Assembly (NCBI GenBank): GCA_965263105.1
Contig: CBDHGL010000003.1
Span: 4,278,001-4,342,000, forward strand
Source of the DNA: JBCCTX01 sp965263105
Lineage (GTDB): Bacteria; Bacteroidota; Bacteroidia; J057
DNA length: 64,000 nucleotides
Direction: 5' to 3'
Of this stretch, positions 16,992-25,721 are shown piece by piece. The notes under the pieces are model-generated. The model was not told where the DNA came from. It saw only the letters and a list, made by a program, of their open reading frames with translations, and did no database searches. Made by a program: the position numbers and the translations under genes. Each line of letters opens with the position of its first letter. Within the stretch, counting starts at the first letter, position 1.

Positions 16992-19900
16992 TTATTCGGA
17001 TAATTCCATCCTTTCTTGATCTGAAAATATTCGATCTGATGAATCAGGGTCTCCATAGGGAACGATATCATTTTGCGGACCTGAATTGGGCCTACCCGAA
17101 AAATAGCCTTTGGCCTGTTGCACACCGTAATACAGAATGGGCACTACCAGCAAGGTAATCAAGGTGGCATATGACAGACCAAATATGATGGTCTTGGAAA
17201 AGGGTTCCCAGAACATCGAACTATCACTTCCAAAGAATAATTGGGGATCCAGATCGCTTAACAAGGTACTAAAGTTGACATTTAGGGAAACGGCAAGCGG
17301 CAGCAAGCCCAACACAGTAGAGGTTGCCGTAAGCAATACTGGGGTCAGTCGAATGGCACTTCCTTCAATGATAGCCTCTTTGAGGGGAAGCCCTTCCTTT
17401 CGCTTGACCTCGACAAAATCTAACAAAATGATTCCATTATTGACCACGATTCCGGTAAGTACAACAATTCCCACCCCGGATAATACCACAGAAAAGTCGG
17501 AACCCGTTATCCCGTAAAATAAAAATACGCCCACGACGCTAAGTAGCACCTGGCTGAGGATAATGACCACGTTACTGATGGAATTGAATTGTGTAACCAA
17601 AATGAGGAGAATAAGCAGAATTGCATAGCCGAAGGCTTGCCCCAAGAAGGTGCCCTCTTTTTGTTGATCCTCCATTTGCCCCCCGATCTTGATTTCGTCG
17701 ATCGCGGAATTGCTGCGACCCTGATCTTCAAACTGGTCTATAAAATATTGAATTTCAGCATTTACCTGATTGACGTCATAGCCTGTGAGAATATTGGAGG
17801 TAAAGGAAACTGATTTTTTCAGATCGGTACGGTTAATCCCTCCGTAGGCTTCAGTGAACTCCACATCAGCTATGGCTGAAATGGGAATAGACTTGAACTG
17901 TCCATTGGATTGGTCCATGAAAGAGATATTCATGTTCACCAGTGCTGTTAGGTCTTCCCGGTATTTTTTCTGAAGTCTCACCTGGATAGGGTATTCATCC
18001 TCAAGCGTTCGGAACTTGGCCGCCTCTTTGCCAAAAACAGCCGTTCTGATAGCAGAGCCGATTTGTCCCGTGCTTATCCCTAACTCCTGGGCCTTTTCTC
18101 GATTGATGGAGATTAGCACTTCGGGCCTTTTTTCATCTACATCCCATTTGAGCTTTTCTACTCCATCGATATTGAGGGAATCTAAATAGGCATAGAGATC
18201 CGTAGACATGGCCATTAAGGAATCGAAGTTTTCAGAGTACACTTCTATTTGGATCGGCGCACTGCCAGGAGGGCCAGTCGGTTCTTGCTCGACGGTTACT
18301 TGCGTTCCCGATATCCCTTGTAGTTCCTTTCTAACGGTTTCCAAAATTTGACGGGTAGAGCGCCCCTTCCGTTCCTTTACACCCACAAATTCCACTGTTA
18401 TCTTTCCTTTGTTGGGTTTTGAAGATCCCTGGTCAAAGGAATTGGCGTCCCCTGCGCCAACAGCAATATTGGTTATAGTCGTTTTGGCCATCCCCGAATT
18501 ATCTGCTAACACGGCATTGGTTCGCTCTTCCAGTATGCGGGTTATGGAGTCCGTAACCTCTATATTGGTCCCCGTAGGTAACTCATTATAGACGTAGACA
18601 AAGTTGGGCTCACCTTCAGGAAATAGCACAAAGCGCATGGTTCCTGATTCAACCCGATAGGTGAAAGTGAAGACGGATAGGATAAGGATAAATAAAATGA
18701 CGACCGAAACGATCAAAGGGTTCCATCCTGTCAAAGACCAGCGCAAGATATTGCGGTAGCCATTTTTTAAAGCAGGTAGGGTCCTACTTTGGAACCCGTT
18801 AATAATATACCGGAGGATGTAGGCCTCAAATGGCAAAAATAGCCCTATGAAGATCATGAGGTTGGCCATTATCGGAAGCGAAACCATATGTAAACCGATT
18901 CCCAAGACGATCAAAATAGCCGTATAGATCCACACCCTACGCTTATTTTGGGGGCTATGGGGATCAGACTTGCGCATAAACTGTACGGCAAAAACCGGAT
19001 TGATCACATAGGCGACAAAGAGGGAGGCAAACAGGGTGATAATCAGTACAATGGGAATGTATTTCATGAAATCCCCTGTTGTGCCGGGCCAGAACAAAAG
19101 GGGGAGGAAGGGACAGATCGTTGTCAAGGTCCCAGCAAATACGGGTGCGATTACTTCCCCTGCTGCTTTTTTAGCTGCCTGGACGATGGGAAGATTTTCC
19201 TCTGTATATATGCGATAGGTATTCTCAATGACCACAATGGCATTATCGACTACAATGCCCATGGCCAGGATAAAGGAGAAGAGGACCACAATATTCAAGG
19301 TAAAGCCAAAAGAGGGAATGAACATAAAGGAGATAAAAGAGGCTAGAGGAATAGCCAATCCTACGAATAGGGCATCCCTTACTCCCATAAAGAACATGAG
19401 TACCAGGGTAACCAGGAGGAACCCAAAAATAATGGTATTGGTCAATTCCTGGAGCTGGTTGATGGTCATAACGGATTGATCGGCTGTCAGGGTAAGCGTC
19501 AACCCCTCAGGAAGGCGTGATTTTTTCATTTGATCCAGCAGGGCATTGATTTTTTGGGAGGCAAAAACGAGGTTTTCTCCCGCCTTTTTGATCACGTTTA
19601 GGGTAATGACCGATTGCCCTTCTAGGCGTGCATAACTGGCTGTTTCCTCAAAACCATCCACTACCTCGGCTATGTCTCTCAGATAACTTGTATTCCCCTG
19701 CATGGAACGGATAATGATATTTCCGATGTCTTCCATGGTCTTAAACTCTCCATTTACCCGGACGGATACCTTTTGGTTTTGAATATCTAATTCTCCCCCA
19801 GAGATAATTACATTTTCCCCCGCAATGGCTGTTTCGATATCCGAGAGGGAAATATTTATCGCCTGCATCTTGTTGAGGTCTACATTGACCTGGATTTCTC

Positions 19901-20465
19901 TCTCAGGAGCCCCCACGATGTCTACGCGGCGGATTTCGCTTATTTTCTCAATTTCTTCTTGGAGATCTTCTGCATAGCGCTTGAGGGTTACATTGTCATA
20001 GTTCCCTGAAATGTTGAGGAACATAATCGGCACCTCGGACATATTGATATCCAATACCTGGGGATCAGCAGGAAGGTCGGTAGGAAGTTCACTTTTTGCC
20101 TGGTCTACTGCGTCTTTGACGTCGAGCTTGGCTTCTTCCAGGTCTACAGTCGTTTCAAATTCAATGAAAACGGAAGAAAAATCCTGGATAGAGGTACTGT
20201 TGATCTTTTTGATTCCCTCGATGCTGTTGACTTCTTTTTCTATCTTTCGGGTAACCAGGTTTTCAATATCCTGGGGGGAGGTTCCCGGATAAGGGGTAGA
20301 CACGTAGATTACGGGAAAGGCTACCTCCGGAAAATTTTCCTTGGGAAGAGACTGGAAAGAAACCAATCCGATCAGGGTGACTATGAAGGTCAATAGAAAG
20401 ATAGTGGTTCTATTTTCTATCGCCCAACTGGAAATGGGAAATTCTTTGAATGTATTTTTTGCCAT
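16992..20465 (-). CDS. RND efflux permease (AcrB/HAE family)
   Basis: A 1157-residue inner-membrane proton-driven pump. I start at ATG 20465 (MAKNTFKEF); the frame reaches only a TTG at 20495. The first helix, the periplasmic porter domains, and TM4 motif GIVVDNAIVVIENT with proton-relay Asp407 are clear. The second half repeats this (LSGVGIVVLTGIVVNNGIILLDFVEVKR). It is longer than typical 1030-1050 residue pumps because of an extra hydrophobic pair between the two halves (WIYTAILIVLGIGLHM..., MIFIGLFLPFEAYIL). A multidrug rather than metal substrate is more likely because CusA-type methionine relays are not evident. Last gene of the tetR-tolC-MFP-RND operon. Confidence 0.93.
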   Translation of the reverse strand: MAKNTFKEFPISSWAIENRTTIFLLTFIVTLIGLVSFQSLPKENFPEVAFPVIYVSTPYPGTSPQDIENLVTRKIEKEVNSIEGIKKINSTSIQDFSSVFIEFETTVDLEEAKLDVKDAVDQAKSELPTDLPADPQVLDINMSEVPIMFLNISGNYDNVTLKRYAEDLQEEIEKISEIRRVDIVGAPEREIQVNVDLNKMQAINISLSDIETAIAGENVIISGGELDIQNQKVSVRVNGEFKTMEDIGNIIIRSMQGNTSYLRDIAEVVDGFEETASYARLEGQSVITLNVIKKAGENLVFASQKINALLDQMKKSRLPEGLTLTLTADQSVMTINQLQELTNTIIFGFLLVTLVLMFFMGVRDALFVGLAIPLASFISFMFIPSFGFTLNIVVLFSFILAMGIVVDNAIVVIENTYRIYTEENLPIVQAAKKAAGEVIAPVFAGTLTTICPFLPLLFWPGTTGDFMKYIPIVLIITLFASLFVAYVINPVFAVQFMRKSDPHSPQNKRRVWIYTAILIVLGIGLHMVSLPIMANLMIFIGLFLPFEAYILRYIINGFQSRTLPALKNGYRNILRWSLTGWNPLIVSVVILFILILSVFTFTYRVESGTMRFVLFPEGEPNFVYVYNELPTGTNIEVTDSITRILEERTNAVLADNSGMAKTTITNIAVGAGDANSFDQGSSKPNKGKITVEFVGVKERKGRSTRQILETVRKELQGISGTQVTVEQEPTGPPGSAPIQIEVYSENFDSLMAMSTDLYAYLDSLNIDGVEKLKWDVDEKRPEVLISINREKAQELGISTGQIGSAIRTAVFGKEAAKFRTLEDEYPIQVRLQKKYREDLTALVNMNISFMDQSNGQFKSIPISAIADVEFTEAYGGINRTDLKKSVSFTSNILTGYDVNQVNAEIQYFIDQFEDQGRSNSAIDEIKIGGQMEDQQKEGTFLGQAFGYAILLILLILVTQFNSISNVVIILSQVLLSVVGVFLFYGITGSDFSVVLSGVGIVVLTGIVVNNGIILLDFVEVKRKEGLPLKEAIIEGSAIRLTPVLLTATSTVLGLLPLAVSLNVNFSTLLSDLDPQLFFGSDSSMFWEPFSKTIIFGLSYATLITLLVVPILYYGVQQAKGYFSGRPNSGPQNDIVPYGDPDSSDRIFSDQERMELSE

Positions 20466-20503
20466 GATTGTCGAGAATTTAAGTCTCAGACTCAATTTTT
20501 ACC

Positions 20504-20539
20504 TTCGGTAAGTGCGGAATTAATTCCGCACTTACCGAA
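20504..20539. repeat. Perfect 36-bp palindrome between the MFP and RND genes
   Basis: Two 18-base arms (TTCGGTAAGTGCGGAATT and its exact complement) meet with no spacer, in the 84-base gap between the adaptor stop and the permease start. There is no T tract on the coding (minus) strand, so it is not a classic terminator. It could be an intra-operon mRNA hairpin tuning permease expression or a protein-binding site. Confidence 0.9.
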
Positions 20540-20549
20540 AGATTGTATT

Positions 20550-21701
20550 TTATTGGTTGATGATCAGTTCTACGCCGTCGCTGAGGTCTTTGAAGCCTAC
20601 GGTTACCACCTGGTCTCCTTCTTTGAGGCCTTCGACCACTTCAATTTTTCCGTCATAGCTCAAGCCCGTTTCAATGACCTTGCGTTCGGCCTTCCAAAGG
20701 TCAGTCTCCACTTCCTTGGCCACATATACAAAGGGTCCTTTCTCAGATCTCTGGACTATATTGATGGGAAGGACCAATGCCTGAGCTCTTTCTTGGTCTT
20801 TGATAGAAATTTCTCCAAACATATTGGCCTTGTACTGAGACCTGGGAGGAAGCTTCACTTCGACATCAAAGGTTCGCTTATTGGCATCGATAGCCTGGCC
20901 CACAGAACTTACCCGAGTCGTTAATTTCTCATCCAGAGCGGGAAAATAAATGTTAACCTCATCCCCTCTTTTTACATGAGGAATATAAGCTTCGGAAAGC
21001 TTTACCTTAAGGCTTAGATCACTGGTATTAACAATCCTGAAGAAGGGCGAGCCTGGGGCAACGCTTTCGCCTATTTTGGGAAATATTTCGTCAATTCTTC
21101 CTGAAATAGGGGCTGTAACCACTGCCTGTGAGGCTTGCTCCTTGAGGGTATTGGCTCGCTTTTCGAGCACTTCCATCTGGTTTTTGGCCGTGAGGTATTG
21201 TACTTCGGTTCCTATTTCCTGATCCCATAGATTCTTTTGTTTCTCATACATGGTTTTGGCCAACTGGTACTGAGTTTCCACCTCTTCGATGCTCCGCTGC
21301 AAGATGGCATCGTCTATTTTTGCTAGCGCCTTATTCCTTCCCACTTGTTGTCCTTCAGATACATAGATGTTCTGGATGGTGCCAGCACTTTTGGGACTGA
21401 CGATAATATTCTTATTGGCTTCAATCTGTCCTTGCACTTTTACATAGTGGCTAAAGGAAGTCGGCTTGAGGCTTTCCAGTCTTACGGGAATTTTTCGTGC
21501 CTGGCGCGCCAGTTCAGGATCTGATTCCTGGATGTCTTTTTCCAGTTCTTTAATTTGCGAATTGAGTGCTGTAAGTTCCCCTTGCAGCTTTTTCAGTTCA
21601 GCCTTTTTGGCTTGTAGGGAATCCACTTGCTGACTACCACAGCTGGCCAAAAACAGCCAGAGGCTCAGTAAGGTGATTCCGTAAGTAGGTAAATATTTCA
21701 T
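20550..21701 (-). CDS. RND periplasmic adaptor (membrane fusion protein), lipoprotein
   Basis: 383 residues. Lipoprotein signal MKYLPTYGITLLSLWLFLASC; a coiled-coil start (AKKAELKKLQGELTALNSQIKELEKD); then the lipoyl/barrel-sandwich halves (GQIEANKNIIVSPKSAGTIQNIYVSEGQQVGRNKALAKID and VTAPISGRIDEIFPKIGESVAPG) flanking an alpha-hairpin, then the beta-barrel and membrane-proximal domains ending VVEGLKEGDQVVTVGFKDLSDG. It links the inner-membrane pump to the TolC-like channel. Gap to the tolC-like gene is 17 bases. Confidence 0.93.
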   Translation of the reverse strand: MKYLPTYGITLLSLWLFLASCGSQQVDSLQAKKAELKKLQGELTALNSQIKELEKDIQESDPELARQARKIPVRLESLKPTSFSHYVKVQGQIEANKNIIVSPKSAGTIQNIYVSEGQQVGRNKALAKIDDAILQRSIEEVETQYQLAKTMYEKQKNLWDQEIGTEVQYLTAKNQMEVLEKRANTLKEQASQAVVTAPISGRIDEIFPKIGESVAPGSPFFRIVNTSDLSLKVKLSEAYIPHVKRGDEVNIYFPALDEKLTTRVSSVGQAIDANKRTFDVEVKLPPRSQYKANMFGEISIKDQERAQALVLPINIVQRSEKGPFVYVAKEVETDLWKAERKVIETGLSYDGKIEVVEGLKEGDQVVTVGFKDLSDGVELIINQ

Positions 21702-21718
21702 TTGGATGTAGGTTGATT

Positions 21719-23065
21719 TTAATAATATTGAAAAGCACGTATGGCTTTGTAATAATCTAATTTGGTCAGGATATACTCTAAACGGCTATTCAGGTAGAGT
21801 GACTCTGACTGTTTGAGTTGGGATTCTGCGTCATTAACCTCAAGGCTTGACCCGACTCCTTCTTTGTATTTTATATTGCTCACTTTGTACACTTTTTCGG
21901 CAAGGCGTTTATTTTTTTCCTGGGATTCAAGCTGAGATTGGGCATTGTGTAAGGCGCTGAGGGTCTGGCGCATTTCCATCCAGGATCCATTGACAAGCGC
22001 CTCCATATCTGCATTGATTTTTTCAATCTCAAATTGAGATTTTTTGATCTGGTTGCTTTTTTGGAAGCTGTCAAAAATGGGAACATTTAATTGTAAACCA
22101 ACAGCACCTATCTTATAATTAAAGTCCACGGTATTGTCCCACTGCCAGTTCCATGAATAGTTGCCAAAAGCATACAGGTTGGGGAGAAAACCCACCTTGT
22201 AGCGGCGCATATTGAGGGTTTCGAGGGTCCTCTGTGTTTCTAGAGCCTTATAATCCAGGCCTGTAGTGGGGTCATATATACTTTCTATATCTTCAGGAAG
22301 AGCCGCAGCCTCAATCTCTTCCAGGTCATCATTCAACTCTATCAAGGAATCTACCGACATGCCCATTTGGAATTTGAGCATATTAAGACTGGTGGGTACC
22401 ATTCTGAGGGCTCGTTCTTTTTCAGCCTTTAGGTTGTTGAGATTGATTTCGATGCGGTCTACATCGATCTTTTCGGCAAAGCCTTCCTCCCAGAGTGCCT
22501 GAGTCTCTTGGTAAAGTTTTTCGGTTCTAGTCAGGTTAGCATCTAGCTGATTGAGGAGCTCTTGTGAAATCAAGGCTACATAGTAGGCCCTGCTGATATC
22601 GTAGATCACTTGTTCTTTGCTGCGCTGGCTTTCAATTTGAGCCAAGTCCTTAACAGTTTGTGCGGCCTTTAGTCCCAGAAAAAATTGTCCATCAAATACC
22701 AATTGATTGAGGGTAATTCCTGCTGAAGCTTGCCAAGGGAGTCCAAAGGGAATAGATTGGAGTTCACCATTTTCTCCTGGCAAAACAAATACCGGGAGCT
22801 CAAAATTATTCTGAACATTGGCCGTGCCTTCTATTTGAGGAAGACCATTGGCGAGGGCAATATTGACATCCTTTTGGGCGACGGATTCCTCCAAAAAAGA
22901 TTTCACCCTACTCGAATGGTGCTGAAGCCCGTAATCTACGCAGTCCCTGACTCCCATGCGGGTAGGCAGTTTTTGAGCATAGAGGCTTTCACTACTGAGT
23001 AGGAGTAAAACTCCCATGGAAAGTAGACTCAGAAAGGTTTTAGGAAGTAGTTGGATAGCTTTCAT
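21719..23065 (-). CDS. TolC-family outer-membrane efflux channel
   Basis: 448 residues with a signal peptide (ending SLYAQ). Two OEP repeats are visible, each with long amphipathic helices (for example AKTMY-like heptads SQRSKEQVIYDISRAYYVAL and the second-half SNIKYKEGVGSSLEVNDAESQL). The conserved YKEGVGSSLEVNDAES near the C-terminus is characteristic. It forms the exit duct of the tripartite pump. Its 5' end overlaps the tetR 3' end by 26 bases. Confidence 0.93.
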   Translation of the reverse strand: MKAIQLLPKTFLSLLSMGVLLLLSSESLYAQKLPTRMGVRDCVDYGLQHHSSRVKSFLEESVAQKDVNIALANGLPQIEGTANVQNNFELPVFVLPGENGELQSIPFGLPWQASAGITLNQLVFDGQFFLGLKAAQTVKDLAQIESQRSKEQVIYDISRAYYVALISQELLNQLDANLTRTEKLYQETQALWEEGFAEKIDVDRIEINLNNLKAEKERALRMVPTSLNMLKFQMGMSVDSLIELNDDLEEIEAAALPEDIESIYDPTTGLDYKALETQRTLETLNMRRYKVGFLPNLYAFGNYSWNWQWDNTVDFNYKIGAVGLQLNVPIFDSFQKSNQIKKSQFEIEKINADMEALVNGSWMEMRQTLSALHNAQSQLESQEKNKRLAEKVYKVSNIKYKEGVGSSLEVNDAESQLKQSESLYLNSRLEYILTKLDYYKAIRAFQYY

Positions 23066-23663
23066 GTATTAGGTATTTCTCAATTAGTTTTCTGCCGGTA
23101 GCGGTAGCAATCCCATATAGGTAGAGCTCGAAGAGCTGAAAATGCGTTTCTGCCAAATTAGTCTGGGCTTCGGGGAAGATGGATGGGTCGAAACCCATTT
23201 GTATAGAATTAACACGCATACGTGATACGATGTTTACGTTGATCTCGGGGCGGTAAAGACCTTCCTCAATGCCGCGGACCAGATTTTCTTCTACTTTTTG
23301 TTGGATAAAGCCATAATTGTGTTTTTCAACAACCTTCCAGGAGTCTGGATAATATTTTCTTACCTCATGGATCATGGAGGGCGAAATCTTCTGAAATAGT
23401 TGGACGGCATGTTTCATGAGACGTACCAATTCATCCACTGCGTTTTCCGAAGCCTCAATAATGGCCCAACAGGTTTTCTCTTCCTCTTCGATTAAGGAGG
23501 TACATACCTCGTTAACAAGGATCGATTTATTCGCAAAAAGTTGGTAGAGAGTCTTTTTGGATATGCCGAGATCACTTACCAGTCTATCGGTTGAGACAGT
23601 TTTAATACCTAGCTTAATGAATAGGTCTCGGGAATGTTGAAGTATTCGGTCTTTGGTATTCAA
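23040..23663 (-). CDS. TetR/AcrR-family repressor of the efflux operon
   Basis: 207 residues; N-terminal helix-turn-helix (KDRILQHSRDLFIKLGIKTVSTDRLVSDLGISKKTLYQLFANKSIL) and a variable ligand-binding C-terminal domain. The only workable start is a TTG at 23663, as no ATG precedes the DNA-binding helix in frame. It is the first gene of the operon and overlaps tolC, so it probably represses its own transcript together with the pump. Two dyads just upstream are candidate operators. Confidence 0.92.
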   Translation of the reverse strand: MNTKDRILQHSRDLFIKLGIKTVSTDRLVSDLGISKKTLYQLFANKSILVNEVCTSLIEEEEKTCWAIIEASENAVDELVRLMKHAVQLFQKISPSMIHEVRKYYPDSWKVVEKHNYGFIQQKVEENLVRGIEEGLYRPEINVNIVSRMRVNSIQMGFDPSIFPEAQTNLAETHFQLFELYLYGIATATGRKLIEKYLIHESYPTTS

Positions 23664-23684
23664 TCTTTTAGGGTAAAAACTTAG

Positions 23685-23726
23685 GAAACTTTCAAAGTGT
23701 TCAAAGTTTCTGTTCCGTTTACGGAA
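23685..23726 (-). promoter_or_regulatory. Candidate TetR operator and promoter region
   Basis: Two dyads lie 21-63 bases upstream of the tetR start: GAAACTTT (23685-23692) with AAAGTTTC (23703-23710), and TTCCGT/ACGGAA with a 2-base spacer (23713-23726). On the minus strand TTTG followed 18 bases later by TAAGTTTT resembles the Bacteroidota -33/-7 boxes and overlaps the first dyad. Function is inferred from position. Confidence 0.5.
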
Positions 23727-23783
23727 GAAGATTGAAAAGGTTTTGGAGGTGCGAAGGTAGGTGCTTCAGGGATAATTTTCAAA

Positions 23784-23824
23784 AATAAAATAAAAAAAGA
23801 AGCCACCTGTTGGATAGGTGAGCT
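23784..23824 (-). terminator. Terminator of the LRR gene
   Basis: On the minus strand CACCT...AGGTG, extended by an AGC/GCT pair around a bulged base (23801-23823), runs directly into a long T-rich tract (23784-23799). It lies about 30 bases beyond the LRR stop. Confidence 0.8.
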
Positions 23825-23855
23825 CCTTATATTTTAGCATATTACCCTGCGAAAT

Positions 23856-24422
23856 TTATTTCAATACCCAGCAGGAAGGGTTAAAGCGCTTGTAGGAGTT
23901 GATTTCGGTATCGTTGAGGTGATTGAAGAAGACGGAAAGGGTCTTTAGTTGAGGGAGCTTGTACAGGCATTCCAAAGATTCGATGGCACAGCCATTCGTA
24001 TACAATTCCTTGAGGTTGTGAAGATAGCTCACCCCTTCGAGGTCTACCTTATGCGACTTGGGATAGGAGATATCGAGTAACTCCAGCGATTGAAGATCCG
24101 AGAATATGTCGGTATTTTCAATGTGGCAGAAGGTAGCGGAGAGTGTTTTTAGGTTTTTGAGAGAAGCAATGGGAGCAAAATTCCAGATAGCGGTGTCGCT
24201 GATATCCAGGTGCTCCAGTTGAGGCATGAAATACAAGGGATACAAGTCTGTAATGGCGGAGTTGGAACAGTCAAGCTCGGTAAGGGTGAGGATATAATCA
24301 ATGTCGTTTTCATTGAAAAATCCCTCCAAATCGAGGTTTTCTGCTAGTACGGCTTTCCATTCGTCGGAAAGTAAATCCCACAGGCCATCCAGCAAGAGAG
24401 TTACATACGGTGAATTCATCAT
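23856..24422 (-). CDS. Small leucine-rich-repeat protein
   Basis: 188 residues with no signal peptide. From about residue 45 there are five to six irregular leucine-rich repeats of 22-24 residues (LTELDCSNSAITDLYPLYFMPQLEHLDIS, LKNLKTLSATFCHIENTDIF, LQSLELLDISY, LHNLKELYTNGCAIESLECL, LPQLKTLSVFFNHL). This suggests a cytoplasmic protein-binding scaffold. Two ATGs (24422, 24419) are equally possible. No operon partner; a terminator follows. Confidence 0.72.
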   Translation of the reverse strand: MMNSPYVTLLLDGLWDLLSDEWKAVLAENLDLEGFFNENDIDYILTLTELDCSNSAITDLYPLYFMPQLEHLDISDTAIWNFAPIASLKNLKTLSATFCHIENTDIFSDLQSLELLDISYPKSHKVDLEGVSYLHNLKELYTNGCAIESLECLYKLPQLKTLSVFFNHLNDTEINSYKRFNPSCWVLK

Positions 24423-24576
24423 GTTGAGAAAAAGTTAGCACTTACGAAAGTTATAGAGGCATAACATACTTACCTTAAAATCAAAGTTATTTTTTTGGGT
24501 ATTATTACTTGTGGAATATTCCCTCAAAAATGTTAATAAATAAGGCTTTGCCCTTAGGATGGCAGAAAAAGGTGGG

Positions 24577-24584
24577 TACTTTTG
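24577..24584 (+). promoter_or_regulatory. Candidate -7 box for the gene at 24659
   Basis: TACTTTTG fits the Bacteroidota TAnnTTTG element. The nearest upstream TTTG (24547-24550) is 26 bases away, longer than usual, so the -33 box is uncertain. The 236-base spacer is otherwise A/T-rich with no further structure I can see. Confidence 0.35.
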
Positions 24585-24658
24585 CTAGAGTAAAGATAAG
24601 GGAATTGTCGAAAAGTCAATAACTTTGGAACAAAAAAAAGAAAAAAAACTTCAAAAAA

Positions 24659-25270
24659 ATGGGTAAGAAAAATTTAATAATAGTTATTTCCTTATTTTGT
24701 ACTATATGCATACACAATATAAAAATTGTGGCCCAGGACTCATATGAAGGACAAATTGGGCTAACTGCCGGAGTCGGTGCAAGTTTGGTTGGATCCATTT
24801 TCGATATAGTTACGGGAACAACAGGGGTAGAGGGAAGTTCCTCTCCGGTGCTGAATATTATGGCTGACTATAGTTTTTCTGAGCTCGTGAGTTTGGGATT
24901 GGCCTTTTCTCATCAGTCTTATGAGATCGCATTTGACGATAGTCAAGGGGATTATGTGGACAATATACGCTGTTTAAACTTCGGTGTAAGATTATTGTTA
25001 CATTTTGTCCAAAATGAGGAGTTGGACCTCTATGGAGGACTAAGGGGGAGTTATACTAACTGGGCAGCCAATTCTACTAATACGCTAGCGGGATATGATC
25101 CCCTCCGGGAATTCACCCTCAGCAATGTGGGCCTTCAGCCTGTGATAGGAGCCAGTATATTCTTTGATTCTACTTTGGGAGTCAATTTGGAATTGGCTCC
25201 AGTGGGGGTGTATTATGCGGCGGTGGGGCTTCACCTCAGGTTGAGCGCGGATGCCTTGGCTATGAGGTGA
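24659..25270 (+). CDS. Predicted small outer-membrane beta-barrel protein
   Basis: 203 residues; signal peptide ending KIVAQ, then alternating beta segments (IGLTAGVGASLVGSIF, LVSLGLAFSHQSYEIAF, CLNFGVRLLLHF, LDLYGGLRGSY, VIGASIFFDSTLGVNLELAPVGVYYAAVGLHLRL) as in OmpA/OmpW-like eight-stranded barrels. No specific family recognised. The start is preceded by a run of A residues rather than a Shine-Dalgarno sequence, as is usual in this phylum. Confidence 0.68.
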   Translation: MGKKNLIIVISLFCTICIHNIKIVAQDSYEGQIGLTAGVGASLVGSIFDIVTGTTGVEGSSSPVLNIMADYSFSELVSLGLAFSHQSYEIAFDDSQGDYVDNIRCLNFGVRLLLHFVQNEELDLYGGLRGSYTNWAANSTNTLAGYDPLREFTLSNVGLQPVIGASIFFDSTLGVNLELAPVGVYYAAVGLHLRLSADALAMR

Positions 25271-25285
25271 GAAAAGGGCTTATAA

Positions 25286-25428
25286 GTCCACGGTCGACGG
25301 TCCATCGGTTTGAGCTTGTAGGGGAGAGCGATAAGGGGAGAGTAGGTTTGTGATGAACATAACAACTCGCACCTCACCTCTCTCCTGGCACCTCTTACCC
25401 ACCGGCCTTACTGCGGACTATCGACTAA
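25286..25428. repeat. Dispersed GTCGAC-type inverted-repeat element, copy 1
   Basis: Left arm GTCCACGGTCGACGGTCCAT (25286-25305) and right arm CGGACTATCGAC (25414-25425) are imperfect complements. Between them are a GGGGAGAG... block and a complementary CACCTCTCTCC... block. The element fills most of the spacer between the barrel gene and tRNA-Arg. See the repeat-family finding. Confidence 0.7.
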
Positions 25429-25443
25429 AAAACCCGCTAAGCC

Positions 25444-25474
25444 TTGCTCGATACGAGCGAAACTCCTATCTTTG
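25444..25474 (+). promoter_or_regulatory. Promoter of tRNA-Arg
   Basis: TTG (25444-25446), a 20-base spacer and TATCTTTG (25467-25474), an exact match to TAnnTTTG. The tRNA starts 16 bases further on. This is the clearest Bacteroidota promoter in the window. Confidence 0.7.
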
Positions 25475-25490
25475 CTGTCCATTCAAAAAT

Positions 25491-25564
25491 GCACTCGTAG
25501 CTCAACTGGATAGAGCACCTGACTACGGATCAGGAGGTTGAGGGTTCGAATCCTTCCGAGTGTA
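25491..25564 (+). tRNA. tRNA-Arg (anticodon ACG)
   Basis: 74-nt cloverleaf: acceptor GCACTCG pairs with CGAGTGT (one G-T), D stem GCTC/GAGC, anticodon stem CCTGA/TCAGG with loop CTACGGA giving anticodon ACG, T stem GAGGG/CCTTC with loop TTCGAAT, discriminator A. CCA is not encoded. With A34 converted to inosine it reads CGU, CGC and CGA. Confidence 0.96.
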
Positions 25565-25566
25565 CT

Positions 25567-25622
25567 ACTCCAAAAGGGCTGAGCGAATTTTTCGCTCAGC
25601 CCTTTTGGAGTAAGGGGTTTTT
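25567..25622 (+). terminator. Strong terminator after tRNA-Arg
   Basis: Perfect 21-bp arms (25567-25587 and 25591-25611; left arm begins ACTCCAAAAGGGCTGAGCG) with a 3-base TTT loop, then GGGG and six T residues. It starts 2 bases after the tRNA and also separates it from the jet operon that ends at 25722. Confidence 0.92.
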
Positions 25623-25721
25623 TCTGAGAATAATAGGATATTGATTATTAGTGAAAGGGATGGGCTTGATTTTGGCATATTCAGATAAGGATTTAAAGAT
25701 AAGCCTTACTCCTAGGATGCT

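Noticed and set aside
18948..19346. 132-codon plus-strand frame inside the RND permease
   Set aside because: Antisense shadow of a well-conserved transporter; composition is low-complexity Gly/Lys/Asp with no family resemblance.
25350..25541. 63-codon plus-strand frame
   Set aside because: It runs through repeat copy 1, the promoter and the tRNA-Arg gene.
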